From: Camarhynchus parvulus | Lineage: Eukaryota > Chordata > Aves > Passeriformes > Thraupidae | Length of the DNA stretch: 64,000 nucleotides | Reading direction: 5' to 3' | Assembly: GCF_901933205.1 (NCBI RefSeq) | Contig: NC_044584.1 | Span: 14,673,001 to 14,737,000, forward strand | Shown: piece after piece, positions 21,160 through 35,367 of the stretch | Position numbering within the stretch: the first letter of the stretch is position 1 | How the letters are laid out: each line of letters starts with the position of its first letter | Notes under the pieces: generated by a model | What the model was told of the DNA's origin: nothing | Seen by the model: only the letters and a program-made list of their open reading frames with translations | Database searches by the model: none | Made by a program: the position numbers and the translations under genes

Positions 21160-24100
21160 CAGCTTCCGGAGGCAAACAAAATTATCTGAAAATTAGGCTT
21201 TCTTTTTTCTTTTCAAGAGAATTAAATTTAAATCTTGAACACCTGGACCTTCCTTCAATTTCCTCATTTGAAAGGAGCAGCTGGTTAGAGCATCGTTCCT
21301 GTAAGAGAAAGGATGGAAAGAGCTCAGCGCAGCTGCTGGTAGTTGTGGCAGGTTAATGGCTGAATTACTGCCATACAAATCCCAGCCAGTAAATCCCTGG
21401 AAATGCAAAGTGTTCTTGGAATGTCTATGCTGAGATTTTCTTGGAAGATTGCTTCACCTGCCTAGAAGGTAAAGAATGATATTTTATAAGAGAACATATA
21501 TTCTTCTTTCATAGTTCACAATCGTGTCTTTTCTTACCTCTTTCCCTTGATTGAACTTCTAGAGCACTTAACAAAAAAATCTGCCAGAAAAGAGGTTCCA
21601 CTTAGGGAGAGCAGCGTTGCCTGTGCTCTGACTTGCACAAAGGACAAAGCAGCTTTTCTGTGTGCCTTCTGTGTCTTGATGAAGATGGTGCTGGCCAAAG
21701 AGTAATTTACACAAGTTACATGTAAATTTACCTATGTGCGACTTCAGTTGTTGAGATTGTGACTGTGATATGTAGAAAGCAATGTCATAAAATCAAAAAC
21801 TAAAATGCACATTAGTGTTCCATTAGCAAATTGTATTAAGACGGAAAGCTCTGGCTGGAATTGTACAGGCAGCCCAGCAGTCGGGGTGCAGGAGTGGATC
21901 CCAGCCCAGGAGCGCACACGGCAGCCCCTGGTTTGTCCTGGGTGAGCTGCACCCAGGGTTGGTGGGAGGCTGCTGCCCTCTGCAGCCTGCGGAGCTCCAG
22001 AGCTCGGGACTGTGGCACTGACAGAACCAGGACACCTCTGTCCCATCTGCTGCTTGCTTTCAGAAGCCTCAGGTGAGAATGTATTTGTGTTTGATATCCC
22101 AAAATATCTGCTTCCAAGTAGTTTTACAGAATAGTTGACAAAATCAGGGAATTACAAAACCAAACAGAAGTAATGAAAAACCCAGAGCCATCTACTTAGA
22201 TCTTTTAGCATCTATTCCATCAGAAATAAAACAAGAAAATAGTATTGCCTATTAATGGTCACTCACAAGGTCTGTAGCCCAGTATCTCATCTCTTACATG
22301 AAGATTACAGCTTAAAAGCAATGAATCCTTTCCATCACTGAGTTCAAAGTAGGCCACTCAAAGATCTGTGTGGGGACAGGATAATGGGATTTTCTTCTGT
22401 AGCTGAAGTTGGGACCAGAACCTGCAGTCCTCCATAATCCCTTCCTCACAGTTTAGGTACCTCTAAAGTTATTTTTGGACTTGCTCCGGGTGTCCTCTCA
22501 TATCTGAATGATCCTGTTGTTGAGCCTTGGGCAGCAGCTGAGGTATCAAGACCTTACTAATTAAAATGATTCCTTCTACTTTATGTGCAGTGCTTTTCCT
22601 GATGGAAACAAAAGTCACAGCAGGAAGTTAGTCTTGTGGCTGGAACAATTCTCTGAAACTTGTCCAGCAATGTCCAAATGTTATCAGTCTGTGTTTTTCT
22701 GTCTTGAAACTATGTCAAGAGGGACTTGTAGAGAGTTAAAGGTGTGCACAAGTAGTCCAGGAGATCAGGGAGGGAATTATCCTGAAATCAGCTGTAAGCA
22801 GGATGGTTGTTAAGGTACTTACTGTACTGTAGAATTTGCCTAATGCTCTCCTGTCAGGCTGTGAAACCACATCTTTATGCTGGGGTATGTCCCTTCTAAT
22901 TTACAAGTCACTTCTGCTCAGTTTAAAGCCATTTTCTGCTATTTCAGGTTTCAGTCCCCAAAAACTGCTGAAATTCCACCATTTTTAATGCAGTCCTTAT
23001 TCTGCAAGCCCCATGAAAAAGCAGCCAGGTACCCTGCAGATGTTGGTAGCTGTGATAACCATGGGCAAGTGAAAACCATGCTGATCCAGCTTTATTTTCT
23101 CTGGCCTGAAGAGACAAACTCTGCCCCTGTTTACTCTTGTGGTACCAGCTGGCTGGGCTGTTGTGTCCTGTTGGATGGCAGCTGTTCCAGCTGCTGGGTG
23201 AGCCATGGAACATCCCTGTATTTGGTGACAGCAAAATAATTAATTCCCCCCAAGGACCAGAAGTGAGGCACAGTGGAGAGCTGACCAGGCTCGGTAATCC
23301 AAAAAGTGCAGGAACTGGGAATTGTCCTGGCTATGTGTGTGAGCTATGTGCACAGAAAGAAAAAAATAATAAGATAAAAGAATATGTCAAAGAAGGAGTT
23401 ATTGTGCTCTAAACTCCTTGGGTTGTTCTTGTGGAAGGTCCTTAAAATCCTGACCCAGGAAGATGGAGATGACTCCAGCAGAGCACATCCAAAGCTAATT
23501 TGTGTGAGTGCTGTCAGGAGGCACTGTGGGAGAGAGATGATGACTTTGTGCCAGCACAGGGTATCTTGAGCACCAGCTGAGTGCTTCAGTTGTGAGGTTA
23601 GCTTACTTTTGAAGTGTCTGAAGTTCTGTAATGCCACTTTTAATTTTAAGTGGCTTTGAGCATGTTAGGCTGAAAGAGAAGATACAGAGAACTCCTTCAG
23701 CACAAAACTCTGACCTGGGTCAGCTGTTTTTTACTGGACACTGGTTTCAGGAGGATTTCAGTGCTGCACATGAGGTGCTCTATTTGCCTCTCAGATATTT
23801 GCCAGGCAAGATGCCCAGTGATTATGTACTGAAAGATCAAGAGACACACTGGTGCTCCTAACCAAGTGATTTCACTTTCAGAGCATGAGGAACTCATGCA
23901 AGTGACAGGTCAGAGAGCAGATTAATTTGAACACAGTGTGCTTCTCTTGAGCAGCCCTGCTTGGAGGAGAAGTGTTTCTTCTCAAAAAATAATAATTAAA
24001 CAAGAGTGAGTTAGATTATGTACCTCTGGATATGCTTTGCACTGCTCTGTCTCTCATTAACTCTTGCAAAATTACTGGTCAGAGAAATATATTAGAACTC

Positions 24101-26440
24101 ATCTGTTTCATGGTGCCTCTATCAATTAGGAGCAATGACATTATGCAAGAAATTAAAAGATGATAAAACCTTCCATGGCTGAACCTAGTCTTTTTCCTTG
24201 ACCCCTTTTCTCCTGGCATCCATTTCACTTTATTTCTCAGATAATGGTCAAATCATTGATAAATTGATTAATGATGTGAAATACAGAATTTTTTCTGCAG
24301 AGGAAATGGAGTATTTCTCTTGCTGTGCTGTTGGTTGAGTGCTGCTCTCAGTGGCTTGTGGTGAAAGGGCTCAGAGTTTCCTGAAGCAATCAGACAGACC
24401 AGTGCATTAAGAAGCTCAGAAATACTATTTTTTTTTTCCTTTTTTGTCTGTCAGCTGTGACACTTTCCCATCTGCCTTTGCAAGTCTCTGGATTGTTGTA
24501 ACAGCATTAATCAGCATTGTTGACAAAACCTGAATGACAGAGAAAAACCCAGAGCTGCCTCATCAATGCTTTTGTAGGGGCTGAGCAGTCACGTTCTGCT
24601 TGATCTGTCAGCTTCCTGCTCTGCTCTGAAACACTCCTGGGTATTCCCTGGGCAGCACAGAGCCAGGGAGCTCAGGTTTGGGCTCTCGGTGTCTCCTGGG
24701 GAGGGGCTGTAGCAGGATCTGCTGGCAGGAGTGTCCCTGGCCTGTGCCTGCCTGTGATGTGCTTTGTGCAGAGGAATTACTCAAACTAAAGCAGCAGACA
24801 CTCAAACACACAACAAGTGTGAAAAATTCTGTCCCTCCCAGCTGATCTGGAATGGTTGGTTATCAGTGCCCTGTCCAGTGGCATCCTCTGGGAATAAAGG
24901 CACTTCCAGGACAAAGGCAGGAAATGTTGATTTAAGCCTCTTACACTCCTGACAGAGTCACTCATCAGTCACTCACATAAAACCAAAGCTGATGCACAAG
25001 GACAATGCCAAGATGTGTTTCCACATTCCTGGGAGCCCTGCACCCTGTTCCCCTTCCTTAGCCAGCTTGCTGCTCCAGCCAGCAGTAGTACAGTTCCTTT
25101 CCAGCTTAAATTTATAACCAGTTTTGAAAACCTTTTGCAGCATTTTTGAGTAAAATCACTATCCTGTGACTTAGAGTCTGCAATATCTAAGGCTGCCCAC
25201 CCCTTAAAGTTAAGAAGGGTTTTAAGATGTGGAGCTGCAGCACCCTAATCACTGAGAGATGGCTTGTGTCTAGAGCAGACTACACCCAAAGCAAAGCTAA
25301 AAGCAACAGGCAGTTTCTAATGATGATTTATAATAGATAATATCTTTAGCCCTAATTGTGTTTACTGTAAGTGAGGCCCTTGAGGGAAAACCAATACAAG
25401 CAATTTCTCAGTCAAGAATGGACCCACAAGACAGGCACATTGTTTAAAATAAAATCCACCGCCTGCTAGTGAGCTTTAAATTTTTGGAAGGTGGAACAAC
25501 AGTTGCAGGGTAAATATTTGCCTGTTAGGGTGATGCTGACTCCTAAAGACCTGACAATTGTGTCAGCGTTGGCAGAAATGGAGACATCCTGGCTTGGCAG
25601 CTTCCTGGTTCCTGTGACTGGAAAGGAGCTGAGTTTTTGGCCCTGGGACAATGGATTTGGAATAAGTGACAATAGTGTACTTTTATGTGTTGCCATAAGA
25701 AATAGTGCATAGTATCTCTAATAGTCCCTATTCCAACACCCCAAATTAAGACAGAATTTTTTTTTTTAGTCCATATTATCTCTGCAGACCGCAGGCTGTA
25801 AAACACTGGTTTGGACTGGACACACATGGCAAGATGAGAAACCCAAAAATAATACCAAGATTGCTCCAATGCAAGAGCATTTTTGGGTTCTGTGCAGAGG
25901 ACACCCATGGAGTTAATTAGGGAAAAGGAGAGAGAGGAAATATCAAAGTTCTGAAGCTGCTTTGTCCAAGGGCCATTGCTCTGGTGCTTTTTCCTCTGAC
26001 ACTTTTCCCCTCTTTGCCAAAGAAGTGGCTGCCCCCAGATTTTATGCTTAAGGGGCAGCACAGTGTTTAAAAGCTGAGAAATGTGTGTAGCTTGAGAAGA
26101 TGGAAAAACTGCACCAGGTTGTGGCCTGGGAGGGGAGGGAGTGCTGTGTGTTCAGCAGGCTGCTGCTCTGATCCTGCTCCTGGGCTCTCCTGATGCTCAA
26201 AAAGCTGGCATGCAGATGCTTACCTTCACCAAATTATGGAAAATTCAGAGTGAATGCTGCAACCCATGAGCAGGGAGTGCTCCTGCTGACTCCTAGTTTG
26301 AAAAATCAGATGTTGCTGGGGTATTTGGACTTCAACAAGATTAAATATCTTTATTTTCAAGCCTGTTTTATCAGCACATTTTCCTTTGTTATGAAAGCAC
26401 CTGAATACATAATGAGGAACTCAAAAATATGAATAATATG

Positions 26441-26560
26441 TGGTTTGGTTTGGTTTTACTTTGGTTTTTTTTTGTTTGCTTTGTTTTATTTTGGTTTTTA
26501 TGGTTTTGTTGTTTGTTTGTTTGGGTTTTGGTTCTGTTTGTTTGTTTCTTTTCTTTTTCA
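26441..26560. repeat. T/G-rich low-complexity tract (GTTT/GTTTT)
   Basis: Irregular GGTTT, GTTTT and GTTTG units for about 120 bases with almost no A or C. The open frames on both strands here are composition artefacts. Confidence 0.85.
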
Positions 26561-26856
26561 CGTGCATAGATTGTGAATGTCTCAGACAAAAGGGAGATCT
26601 GGGGCTGACCAATTTTTTTCAAAAGAAAAGCAAGTCATCCCTGAACAATTGGGTACCTGGTGGCAGCACAGTGGTGAGGCTGCAGGGCTGCTTCTTTGAT
26701 TGCCTGGCTGAAGTGAAAAATTGAAAGCAATTTCACTCTGAATCAGCTCAAAACAAAACATGGACTGAAATGGAAAAGACGGGCTGCACTAAATGGATCA
26801 TTGTATTTGGCATAAAGCACCTCTGCCATGATGCAGCATTTAAGACATTCACACAC

Positions 26857-26880
26857 AATAATAATAATAATAATAATAAC
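26857..26880. repeat. (AAT)n microsatellite
   Basis: Perfect AAT trinucleotide run of about eight copies, preceded by a short ACAC run. Confidence 0.9.
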
Positions 26881-29800
26881 TACTGTTTAAACCTATTGCT
26901 GAGGTTGATATTACAGTAGAGTGATAGCATTGGTGGAATTGCAGCAGATTTAACCTCAGAATGGGGAATCACCTCATTGCTCACAGAATTAATTTAGTGA
27001 GCACTTCTTTCCAAGTCAGCCAGGAGATTTTATTCCTCTCATGTCCGCTGAAACATTTATGTGTCTAGGTTAAGTATTGCACCACGTACAAAAATTTATA
27101 TGATTAATAAAATCAACCTTTATACAGCAAATTCTGGTGCATTGGTCCAGAATTTGAGAGTGCAGGTGGAGGATCAATGCAAAAGCACAAGGTTACAGGA
27201 GAAAATTGTAAAAAGAAACAAAGAGCAGTACTGCAACACTGTTGTAACTTGGATACAGCTTATACTTGGAGAAACCCCAAAGAACAGGAGCCCTCTTCTT
27301 TCTTTAGTGTTTATGATCTGGGATGTTGATTCCTGTTTGTTCCTATTTACTGCTCCTTACTTCAGCAGAAACTGGAGGTAGTCATGGCATCATCTGAATG
27401 TTTAATTGAACCAAATATTGATTCAATGTCATCCTGAAAAAATCAGAGCTGGTAAGGGCTTCTGCCTCATGTGTGCTCTGTTTTCCCAAAGCTTAAAGGG
27501 TGTGAGACACATCCCAAAGCTGTCACTAACCCATACAAAACTGGGCATGTATTGGGGTTATTGTTCCTAAACAACACTCTACAGGAGTGACTCTCTACCG
27601 GCTGACTGTGAAATCTTTCCTGGGGTCAAAAGATAATTGGAGTTCAGCAGAAAGGAATTAAACACACACAGAGCTCTGCAGCTGCAAATCTGGAGAGAAG
27701 GATGAAGTGCAAACTGACCTGATGAAGTAGTTGGAAGTGTTATATTGATTTCTTCTTAAAGATATAATTTAATTCAAACAAGGTCTCCAGGAATTTTAGT
27801 ATTTTCCAATGGCTTGTTGCATCTTGAGGAAATACGGCTGATAGAAAGAGAGTAGATATAAAAAATTCCCTGATCAGACCACTCTTATTTTGGCTTTCTC
27901 CTTGTCAGCTGCCATGGTGTTGGCATAAAATAATTTTCAATATTCCCCGAAAAAACAACAAAGATGGGACATTTCTGCACCACTGAAGCTCCTCACAAGC
28001 AGAAAGGACAGCCACTGTCATCTTTGTGCAAACACCTCTCTTATGTTTCCAATCTTCCCTGCTTCATACCCTAGTGTGATGCAAACATTCTTCTATTTTT
28101 GTATTTACCATACAAAGAGGAATTCATTTTTTTAGTGTTGCATTAATGCCTCAAAATTTTCTGAAAACAACAAGAAATTGTTGGGCTACATTAAATTATT
28201 TGGTTGCTTTTGTTTTTTCAAGAATATAGAGCCAGTGGTTGACTCTGCTGAAATAACTGATTAAATCAAACACCTGGAACTGCCAGTTGAAAGAGTTAAA
28301 AAGAAAATACTGTGATGCCTGCCCCTGCATGGCCAGTTCCCACTGCCAAAGGATCCCAGCCAGTCACTACAGAGAGAATTTTTGTGAACAATTTCTCCAT
28401 GCTATGAGAACAGCCCTCAGTTGAAAGGAAGGAAAGGCTAAAACTAAAAGATGTTGTGAGCCCTCCTGGTTTCATCCTCCTTTTGCCTCTGTCCTTTCCC
28501 CACACTGAGGGCAGGAGGAGGGAGAACCCCACAAGACACCAAAGGCCCAATCTGCCTCCACAAGAGAAACCTGAACTGTGGAAGAAGGAATTTTCTTAAA
28601 CACCTCTCTCCCAAAACAGGCAGAGGCAGGAAGCAGTGAAGGGGATGGCAAAAGACTGGGAGCAAGGTAGCTGACAATTTCCTGTTTGCTTTATCTGAAA
28701 CAAAAGGGCTGGGAAGCATTTCCTCTTGTGATGGGAGCAGGGTCAGTGTGGGAAATGTGTGTGTGTAACATCTCCAGAGCCATGGGCAGCCCAGGCTGAG
28801 GATAACTCACCACCCTCTGTGCTGCAGAAGGTTCTGGAGGCTGCACAAACAAGGTCACAGGGACACAGAGGGATGGAGTGAGCACTGAGGGGTTTCCTGC
28901 ACGAGCTGCAGTGCCCTTGTTCCAGATCCTTCCCCCAGAAGGGCTGCAGGGAGCCTCAATACTCATCCATCTAATGGACATGGTGCTGCCTGGAGATTTT
29001 AAATCTTATTTACTTGTTGACTTAATGCATTTACTCCCTCACTCCATCAAATTTGTACAGAGGATTTGACCTATCCTTGACTCCCTCCACACGCATACAT
29101 TTTTATCTTTTTCTGGTATTTGAACTCCTGATGAAGATTCGAAATTAGATGAACAATTTCTATTCATTTTCTTAATTGTCAGTTTCTTTGTCAGGGTTTG
29201 GTCTTGCATTGCACACAGACTTGCAGAAAGTACATTGAACTCCTTGCATCAAGGGTTGTTTATGTTTGCCTGTACCTCACGTGAATGTTTCTGTCAATAT
29301 AAAATACAGAGTGATACATCTCTACCCACTCTGTGCAGTTTCTGTGCATTCAGCTAGATGTTGATTTACAGCATTAAATGGTAGGTTGTTTTTTGGACCC
29401 CCTTTATATGTTTGGAGGGATTTCCTCTGAGGTGTAATGCAGCAGCAGTTTAAATGGAGAAGGGGGCAGCTCTGCAAGAGAATGAGTGAAAATATTCCCA
29501 TATATTTTCCACCCCAATACACTAATGACTATTTTCTTACCACTCATCTGATATAGAGAAGTACTCTCTGAGAATGTTACAATCATATTTAAACATGTTT
29601 ACCTTTATCAGCTCATCCTATCCATCAGTTTGTAAGATGCCATCAGTTGTGGCTGTCCTGGACTTCACCCAAAGGATTGTACAATTGTCATTATTGTGCA
29701 GCCCTTTGAAATAAAGCACAGCTACATTTTCTCCTAATCTCTATGCAAGTTGTGCAGTAGAGAAATATGAAGTCCCATAAAAAGAACCTGTGAATATTGT

Positions 29801-32305
29801 GGAAAGCATAAACAAACTTCTTTCTTAAGGACAAGCTGCAGGTAAAAAAACAACAGCCCTGGTGTTTATTGGGTGGCTTTAACCAGCCAGATCAATCCTG
29901 CTGCTCTGTAAGGAGAGGTTTTTATCCTTGCATACATCATTCCCCTTCTCCTGCCAACCAGAATTCTCACTAAATCTCTTTCAAACCAATTTTGATTTCT
30001 GTTATTTAGATATGAGTATCCATAATCTAAGCATCAAATGCAGGGTGTAAGACCCTGGGCCCAAAGGAAGGTTGTGCTAATGAACTCTCACAGCTCAGCT
30101 TCTGTGCATGGGGCTGTAAGAGAAGCCCCAGGGCAGGGGGCACTTTTCAGTTTGCTTGATTTGCTTCAGTTAGAGCAAAATAATTTCCTAGGAATCATTC
30201 TCTGCAATGCAATATGTCATAAACCTCAGCACTTCACTGAAGTTGTGGAGGGAGTGGGTTTTAGTCTGTTCTTCTGTCTGAGTTGATCTGAGTCTACATC
30301 TGGAATGTGAATCTCTTGGGGATCTGCGTGGTCTTCAGTCCTGAAGCTCTCAGTTGGTGCAGTTCTTTTTGCAAAGAATAGTCCAAGGTTCATTAATCCA
30401 GTGGTGAAGGGATTACAGGATCACCTACTGATGAGAGGAATCTTCTGGATGAAAAGAGTCCAGAACCCAAGCCCCCCTGAGATGATTTGTACATTTGGAC
30501 CAACAGAGATCAGCTGAGAGACTCGAGCAGTCTACCCTTCCCTAGGAACTGCCCTTGCTGGAGGTTCCCACATTCATTGGGATGGGTCAGGACACTAAAA
30601 ATGGGGAAAGCACCAATCCCCCTCCGGTTATTGTTCTGTAGAAAGGAATGGGGTAAATATTTTGGCTCTGGAAGGGAAGGAGGGTTGGGAACCCCAATCA
30701 GAGGAGGAGAAGCATATGGCTGAAAGTTCTTCAGTTCTTTTCAAAAGATGACTTCAGGCACCCTTTTCTGACTATTTGTCAGTTTTATTTCCTATATTCC
30801 ATCAGCCCCATGTGTGCTCCATGGGATTCTAGAACAAATGATGTGCCCCACTGCCTGGCTGAACCCAGGCCATGTCTGTGCTCATGTGCACCCTCTGCAC
30901 AGTTCCTCTGCATGTGAGGGCCTTACATCTGCCCACCACCTTCCAAGACAGAATTTTCCTTATTTCAACATTGTAAAAATTTCCACTTCATTTCATTCTA
31001 AGTAAAAAATGCCACCAACATGAAGGATATTCTGAAAAGGCTTTGTCAAAACCAATTTATCTCAAGGCAATCTGCCCTTTTATGGCTTCAGTGTGCCTCT
31101 AATGGAACAGGGCAGAGAGCTCTTCCTCCCCATCTCTTTTCCTGGCAAGTGTAGCCATTGGCTGCTTGGTGTGAGAAGCCTCTACAGATCTCCAGCACAG
31201 CCTGATTGCACTTTCTGAGACTCTACAGACTCGTATCTAAAAAAAGAATTGATTAGGACAATGAATGCTAAGACTGATCATTAAATATTTAAACCTGGTA
31301 GGCTTTCAAGAGGGCAGGCTTGCCAGCCTGTGAAAACACCCTTGTTTTGCCAGATCTAAGTAGCTGTTGTCAGTTTTCAGAAGGCTTGAGGTAATGTGTG
31401 CATGAGATTTAATATCCAGAGTCTTTTAAGGGAAAAAGAAGACAGAGACTGTGCCTTTAATTGTGTCTTGTAGATTGAAACAAGTAACCATACATTAAAA
31501 AATGTAGCTGGGAGAATGCATTTCTCCTTCCGTGGTGTGGGAGTGAAAATGCGGATGGGATCATTGCCCAAAATTAAACAAACACAAATATTCTAACCCA
31601 TATATCACATTGATCACTAACACAGGAAATAGCATCTTGTTACATGGACTGTGACTGTGGGTTCTGCTCCAAACTTCTGGAAACAGAAACCACAGAATCT
31701 TCTGGATGCTGGGACATTGGAGCCTGGTACTGCTCTCTCCCTATCATATTATTTTCCATCTCTGTTTTCATTCACTTGAGAGTTCTAGCACCATGGGAAT
31801 TTTTATCTAAGCCTTTTCTCAGGAAAAAAAATCCAGTTATTGATAGTTTTTTCTTGCTGTGTAAGTGCATTGCATTTTCAAGTGTTTTGGAAGAATATAT
31901 TTGTCTAGTCCATTCCTATTGCTAATAAGAGTCAGCCTTTCACCAAAAGGGAGCAAAAGATATTTGTATCAGTTTAATCACAGCTATGACAGAATGTCTA
32001 TTGATAATGAACAGAGCTCTTTGCAGGATACAGAGTTTAAGTACAGATGTGACCTCTGCGTGCAATTTGGGACGTAAACAGAATAGACAGACTAGGAAAA
32101 GAGGAGAACAGTGCATAATCTGAGGACGGACAGGTAGTGAGGGAAGAAGAAATGTGGAAATTGCCCTAGGTAAGTCTCCCCAGGCAGTTCCCATCTCTCA
32201 AGGCAGGTCACAACAACAACCCAACCCACAAGTGTGGGAGAGGATTGTTTGTAGGCTCTTTTTCACTACAAAGATTTTCCTGTATGTTCCTTTGGAGAAA
32301 GCATA

Positions 32306-32496
32306 GTTTTTTTCTTTTCTTTTCTTTTCTTTTCTTTTCTTTTCTTTTCTTTTCTTTTCTTTTCTTTTCTTTTCTTTTCTTTTCTTTTCTTTTCTTTTCT
32401 TTTCTTTTCTTTTCTTTTCTTTTCTTTTCTTTTCTTTTCTTTTCTTTTCTTTTCTTTTCTTTTCTTTTCTTTTCTTTTCTTTTCTTTTCTTTTCTT
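32306..32496. repeat. (TTTTC)n pentanucleotide microsatellite
   Basis: About 190 bases of almost perfect TTTTC, roughly 37 copies. On the minus strand it is AAAAG, giving the KKRKE-like open frame, which is not a gene. The lack of interruptions suggests a young, length-variable locus, or length uncertainty in the assembly. Confidence 0.98.
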
Positions 32497-35278
32497 GGCA
32501 TATCATCCTTACAAATTATGTGATCATTATCATCATTCTTCATCACTGTGAATTATGAATATGATCATCCAGTGTGTGGTGAAACAAACGTATTTAAATG
32601 ACTGCAGATAACACAACATGATATATATGTGCAATTTTGTCAGAGTGGCTCAGCAGTCTGACTTGCTGCCATCTTTGGATCATGACAACTGTCAGAACTA
32701 GTTAAATATGAGTCAGTTTGATCTTTGCTTCAGTTCAAATTTGGAAATTTGTGTGAAGGCCAGAGCAATGTGTTTGTTGAGGAGCTGCTTTTATATTTTG
32801 CACTCCAAAAAGCAGCTGCCTGATTCAGTGCTGTGCACAGTGAGCACACTCAGAAGGTTCACCCCTCCTCAGTGCTTGTGGTTGCTTTGTGCCTTGCACT
32901 GCACTTGTGGATTAACCCCTTGGTAGCACTCTGTACTGGAAAGGAAACTGCAGCTGTGCTGCTGCATCTCTCTCCAAATGTTAATGCCTTTGCCCATCAG
33001 CTCCTGCCTGACCCTCAGCATGCAAAATGCAAATCCCAGGGTCTCAGTGAAGAATGGAATGGAAGCTGCTTGGCATCTGGTGCTGAGTTCCTGGCAAACA
33101 GGTCTGAGGGTGGCGCAGTGCTGAGCTGGCCAGGGCTGGCTGGAAGCACAGGAGAAGCTTTCAGGAGGGGCAGAGGCTGAGGGATGTCAGTCTGCACAGG
33201 GCAAGCAGGGTGGCCACCGAGGCAGCTGGTGATAACCGCTGAGACTGAGGGTAGAAGATGGCAGCTGAAGAGGAGGGGACAGGGGACAGTATTTTACTTG
33301 TATCCGGCAGTCAGTATTAACAAAATAAAAAGCATATGACAGAAACAGTTCTTCTTTAAGGCTGTATTTTTCTACTAGAATGGGTTTGGGTTATTTTAAG
33401 GAAGCCTTTTGCATGAGAAGTAAAACCACCAAAAAGGCAAGACGTGATCTTAAAACATCCCAATTTCCCTGCAGCTCACCTTGCTGAAAACCTCAGATTT
33501 TCTGTGCTTCTACTTCAGCACAATCCATAGGTGTTATTTTTCCTGAAGTAAAAAACTTATCCTTTTGACTGTGAAGACAAACGATCTGAAAAATCAGATT
33601 TGAGAGCTGAATATTAGGTGACTGTACCAGGACCAACAGAGAGACAGCCTGACTGACCTTAAAATCTCTGGTAGCTGTGTAGCCTCTGACTGATTTGAAG
33701 CATCAAAAGATTCCTCTCCTCATGATAAACATAATTCTTCTTTAGAAGGAGGGGAACCTGAAAAAAAAAAGATAGCAAAGAGAAAAAATTATCTGCAACG
33801 ACTGGGTGGGTTGTGCCACCTGCCAACCTGCTCACTGATGACTTCTGCACTTGTTTCCTGATAAAGAACCTGGAACTGTTTTAGTGTAAGAAAAAGAAAA
33901 AGGAACATAAGAAGATATTCCTGCTCAAGGCAAGCTTGTGCCAGCTGTCAGTGTTTCACCAGCCAAATGAAATAACCAGCTGGCCAGATTAGGAATTAAG
34001 CAATACCTGTTTGATAGGGTTTTGCTACACCTTCCAGGATGACAAAATGGGAGGTGATTACAACCTGGAGCTGACCTACTCCTTGTCCATGACATTGAGT
34101 CCCAGGCTTGGCTGTGGGGCTCAGGAACTAATTTCTCACCCTATTATTAGGAGTGCTCTGGATTTGATAACTAAGTGTGGGGGCTAAATCCTCCCCTGAG
34201 GGAAAGGTGGAAAGATGTTTGTTAAATTCTTTTTGAGAAGGTTGTGTTAGTGCTACTCTCAGTACACTGTGTTATTGATGACTATATGGCAATTTGGTTC
34301 TTTGTTTTTATTATTTCACATCTCTGTAAACTATTTGCAAGGTTATTTGTTACCTTTTGTTAACGTGAATTGAATTTTAACCCTAACCACAGAGGATGAT
34401 TTGTTTCTTTGTGAGCATTTTTTTCCCTGGGTCTTGCTGCTATGATTTATCTGAGAACAGCAAAGACATCCTCAGTTCCTACGCTTTGCAAACTGAACAG
34501 AGCTCATCTGAAGCATGATTCAGAATTACAGATGATTAAGATAGTGAGAGCACACAATAACTTGTCAGATGCCTGGTAATAAAGAATGGATCTGGTAAAA
34601 TAGAATGAGTGTATCCCATTATGTAGTAAACAGCCTTAAGTGAAAGGCAGATCCCACTCCTGGGGCTGGCACAATGTGGGTTCCAGCCAGCACTGGGACT
34701 GGACATGAGAGCATGAGGTGCAATAGAGCAATCTGGAGTAAAGCATACTTAATATGCCACATATTCAAGGAGTTAAGGGTACTTTTCCTCCTATTATTCT
34801 CTATTACAATCTTATTGCTCTAATCTTTAAGAGCCTGTTCCTAATTTCCAGGCATAGTTCATTCATGTCCAGCCTACACTCTCTGTGCTTGTGCCAACCA
34901 CAGCTCTTAGATTAAATAGTTCTGAAGCCCAACTGGAAATTAGGATTGCCTCTGTAATGTCTGGAGCAATCCTAGGCCAATTCATGCCTTTTCAATAGAG
35001 GTGGGCAATATTTGCCCTGTGTTGACAAGCAGCACCCATCTAATTATTTAAGAGTTGTTCAAGCCTCCTCATCCTTGCAGCAGCACAGGGACATGTATCA
35101 CCCACCATTACTAATGAATCACATTACCTGATACATCTTCCCCCTACACACTAATTTCTTTGACTCAAATTGTGTAAGTAATTGCACTTTGAATGCTTTA
35201 AATGAATGAAAAGGGGTATAATGATGCTATGCTATCAAGAAATCCTTCTGTTTTTTTTTTTTCTTTTTTCCCTGTCAG
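32497..35278. other. Intergenic, no gene recognised
   Basis: Mostly AT-rich single-copy-looking sequence. The stretch 33900-35200 has almost no open frames and no recognisable repeats. Confidence 0.45.
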
Positions 35279-35367
35279 GACTGCTGAGGGAAGTGCTCAG
35301 TCCCTGCAACAGCCCAGAGCTGTGTCTGAGTGAGCAGGGGATCATCCAGCAGGAAAGAGAGAAGCAG
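35279..35367 (+). other. Exon-like segment with strong splice sites
   Basis: A long pyrimidine tract (T-rich from about 35251, ending CCCTGTCAG at 35278) precedes an 89-base segment that ends GAAGCAG|GTGAGT. Both sites match consensus closely. One frame is open throughout, but no protein is recognised. It sits about 1.7 kb upstream of the CARHSP1 CpG island on the same strand, so it could be an upstream alternative 5' exon, a lncRNA exon, or chance. Confidence 0.35.

Larger units (their letters stand above)
21160..32305. other. Intergenic, no gene recognised
   Basis: Eleven kilobases of mixed sequence with only short frames lacking domain or splice support. It contains a T/G-rich low-complexity stretch at 26441 and an AAT microsatellite at 26857. 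Confidence 0.45.

Noticed and set aside
32198..32546. Lys/Arg/Glu-repeat proteins
   Set aside because: Direct translation of the TTTTC/AAAAG microsatellite.
34378..34390. Telomere-like AACCCTAACC
   Set aside because: A single short occurrence with no array.
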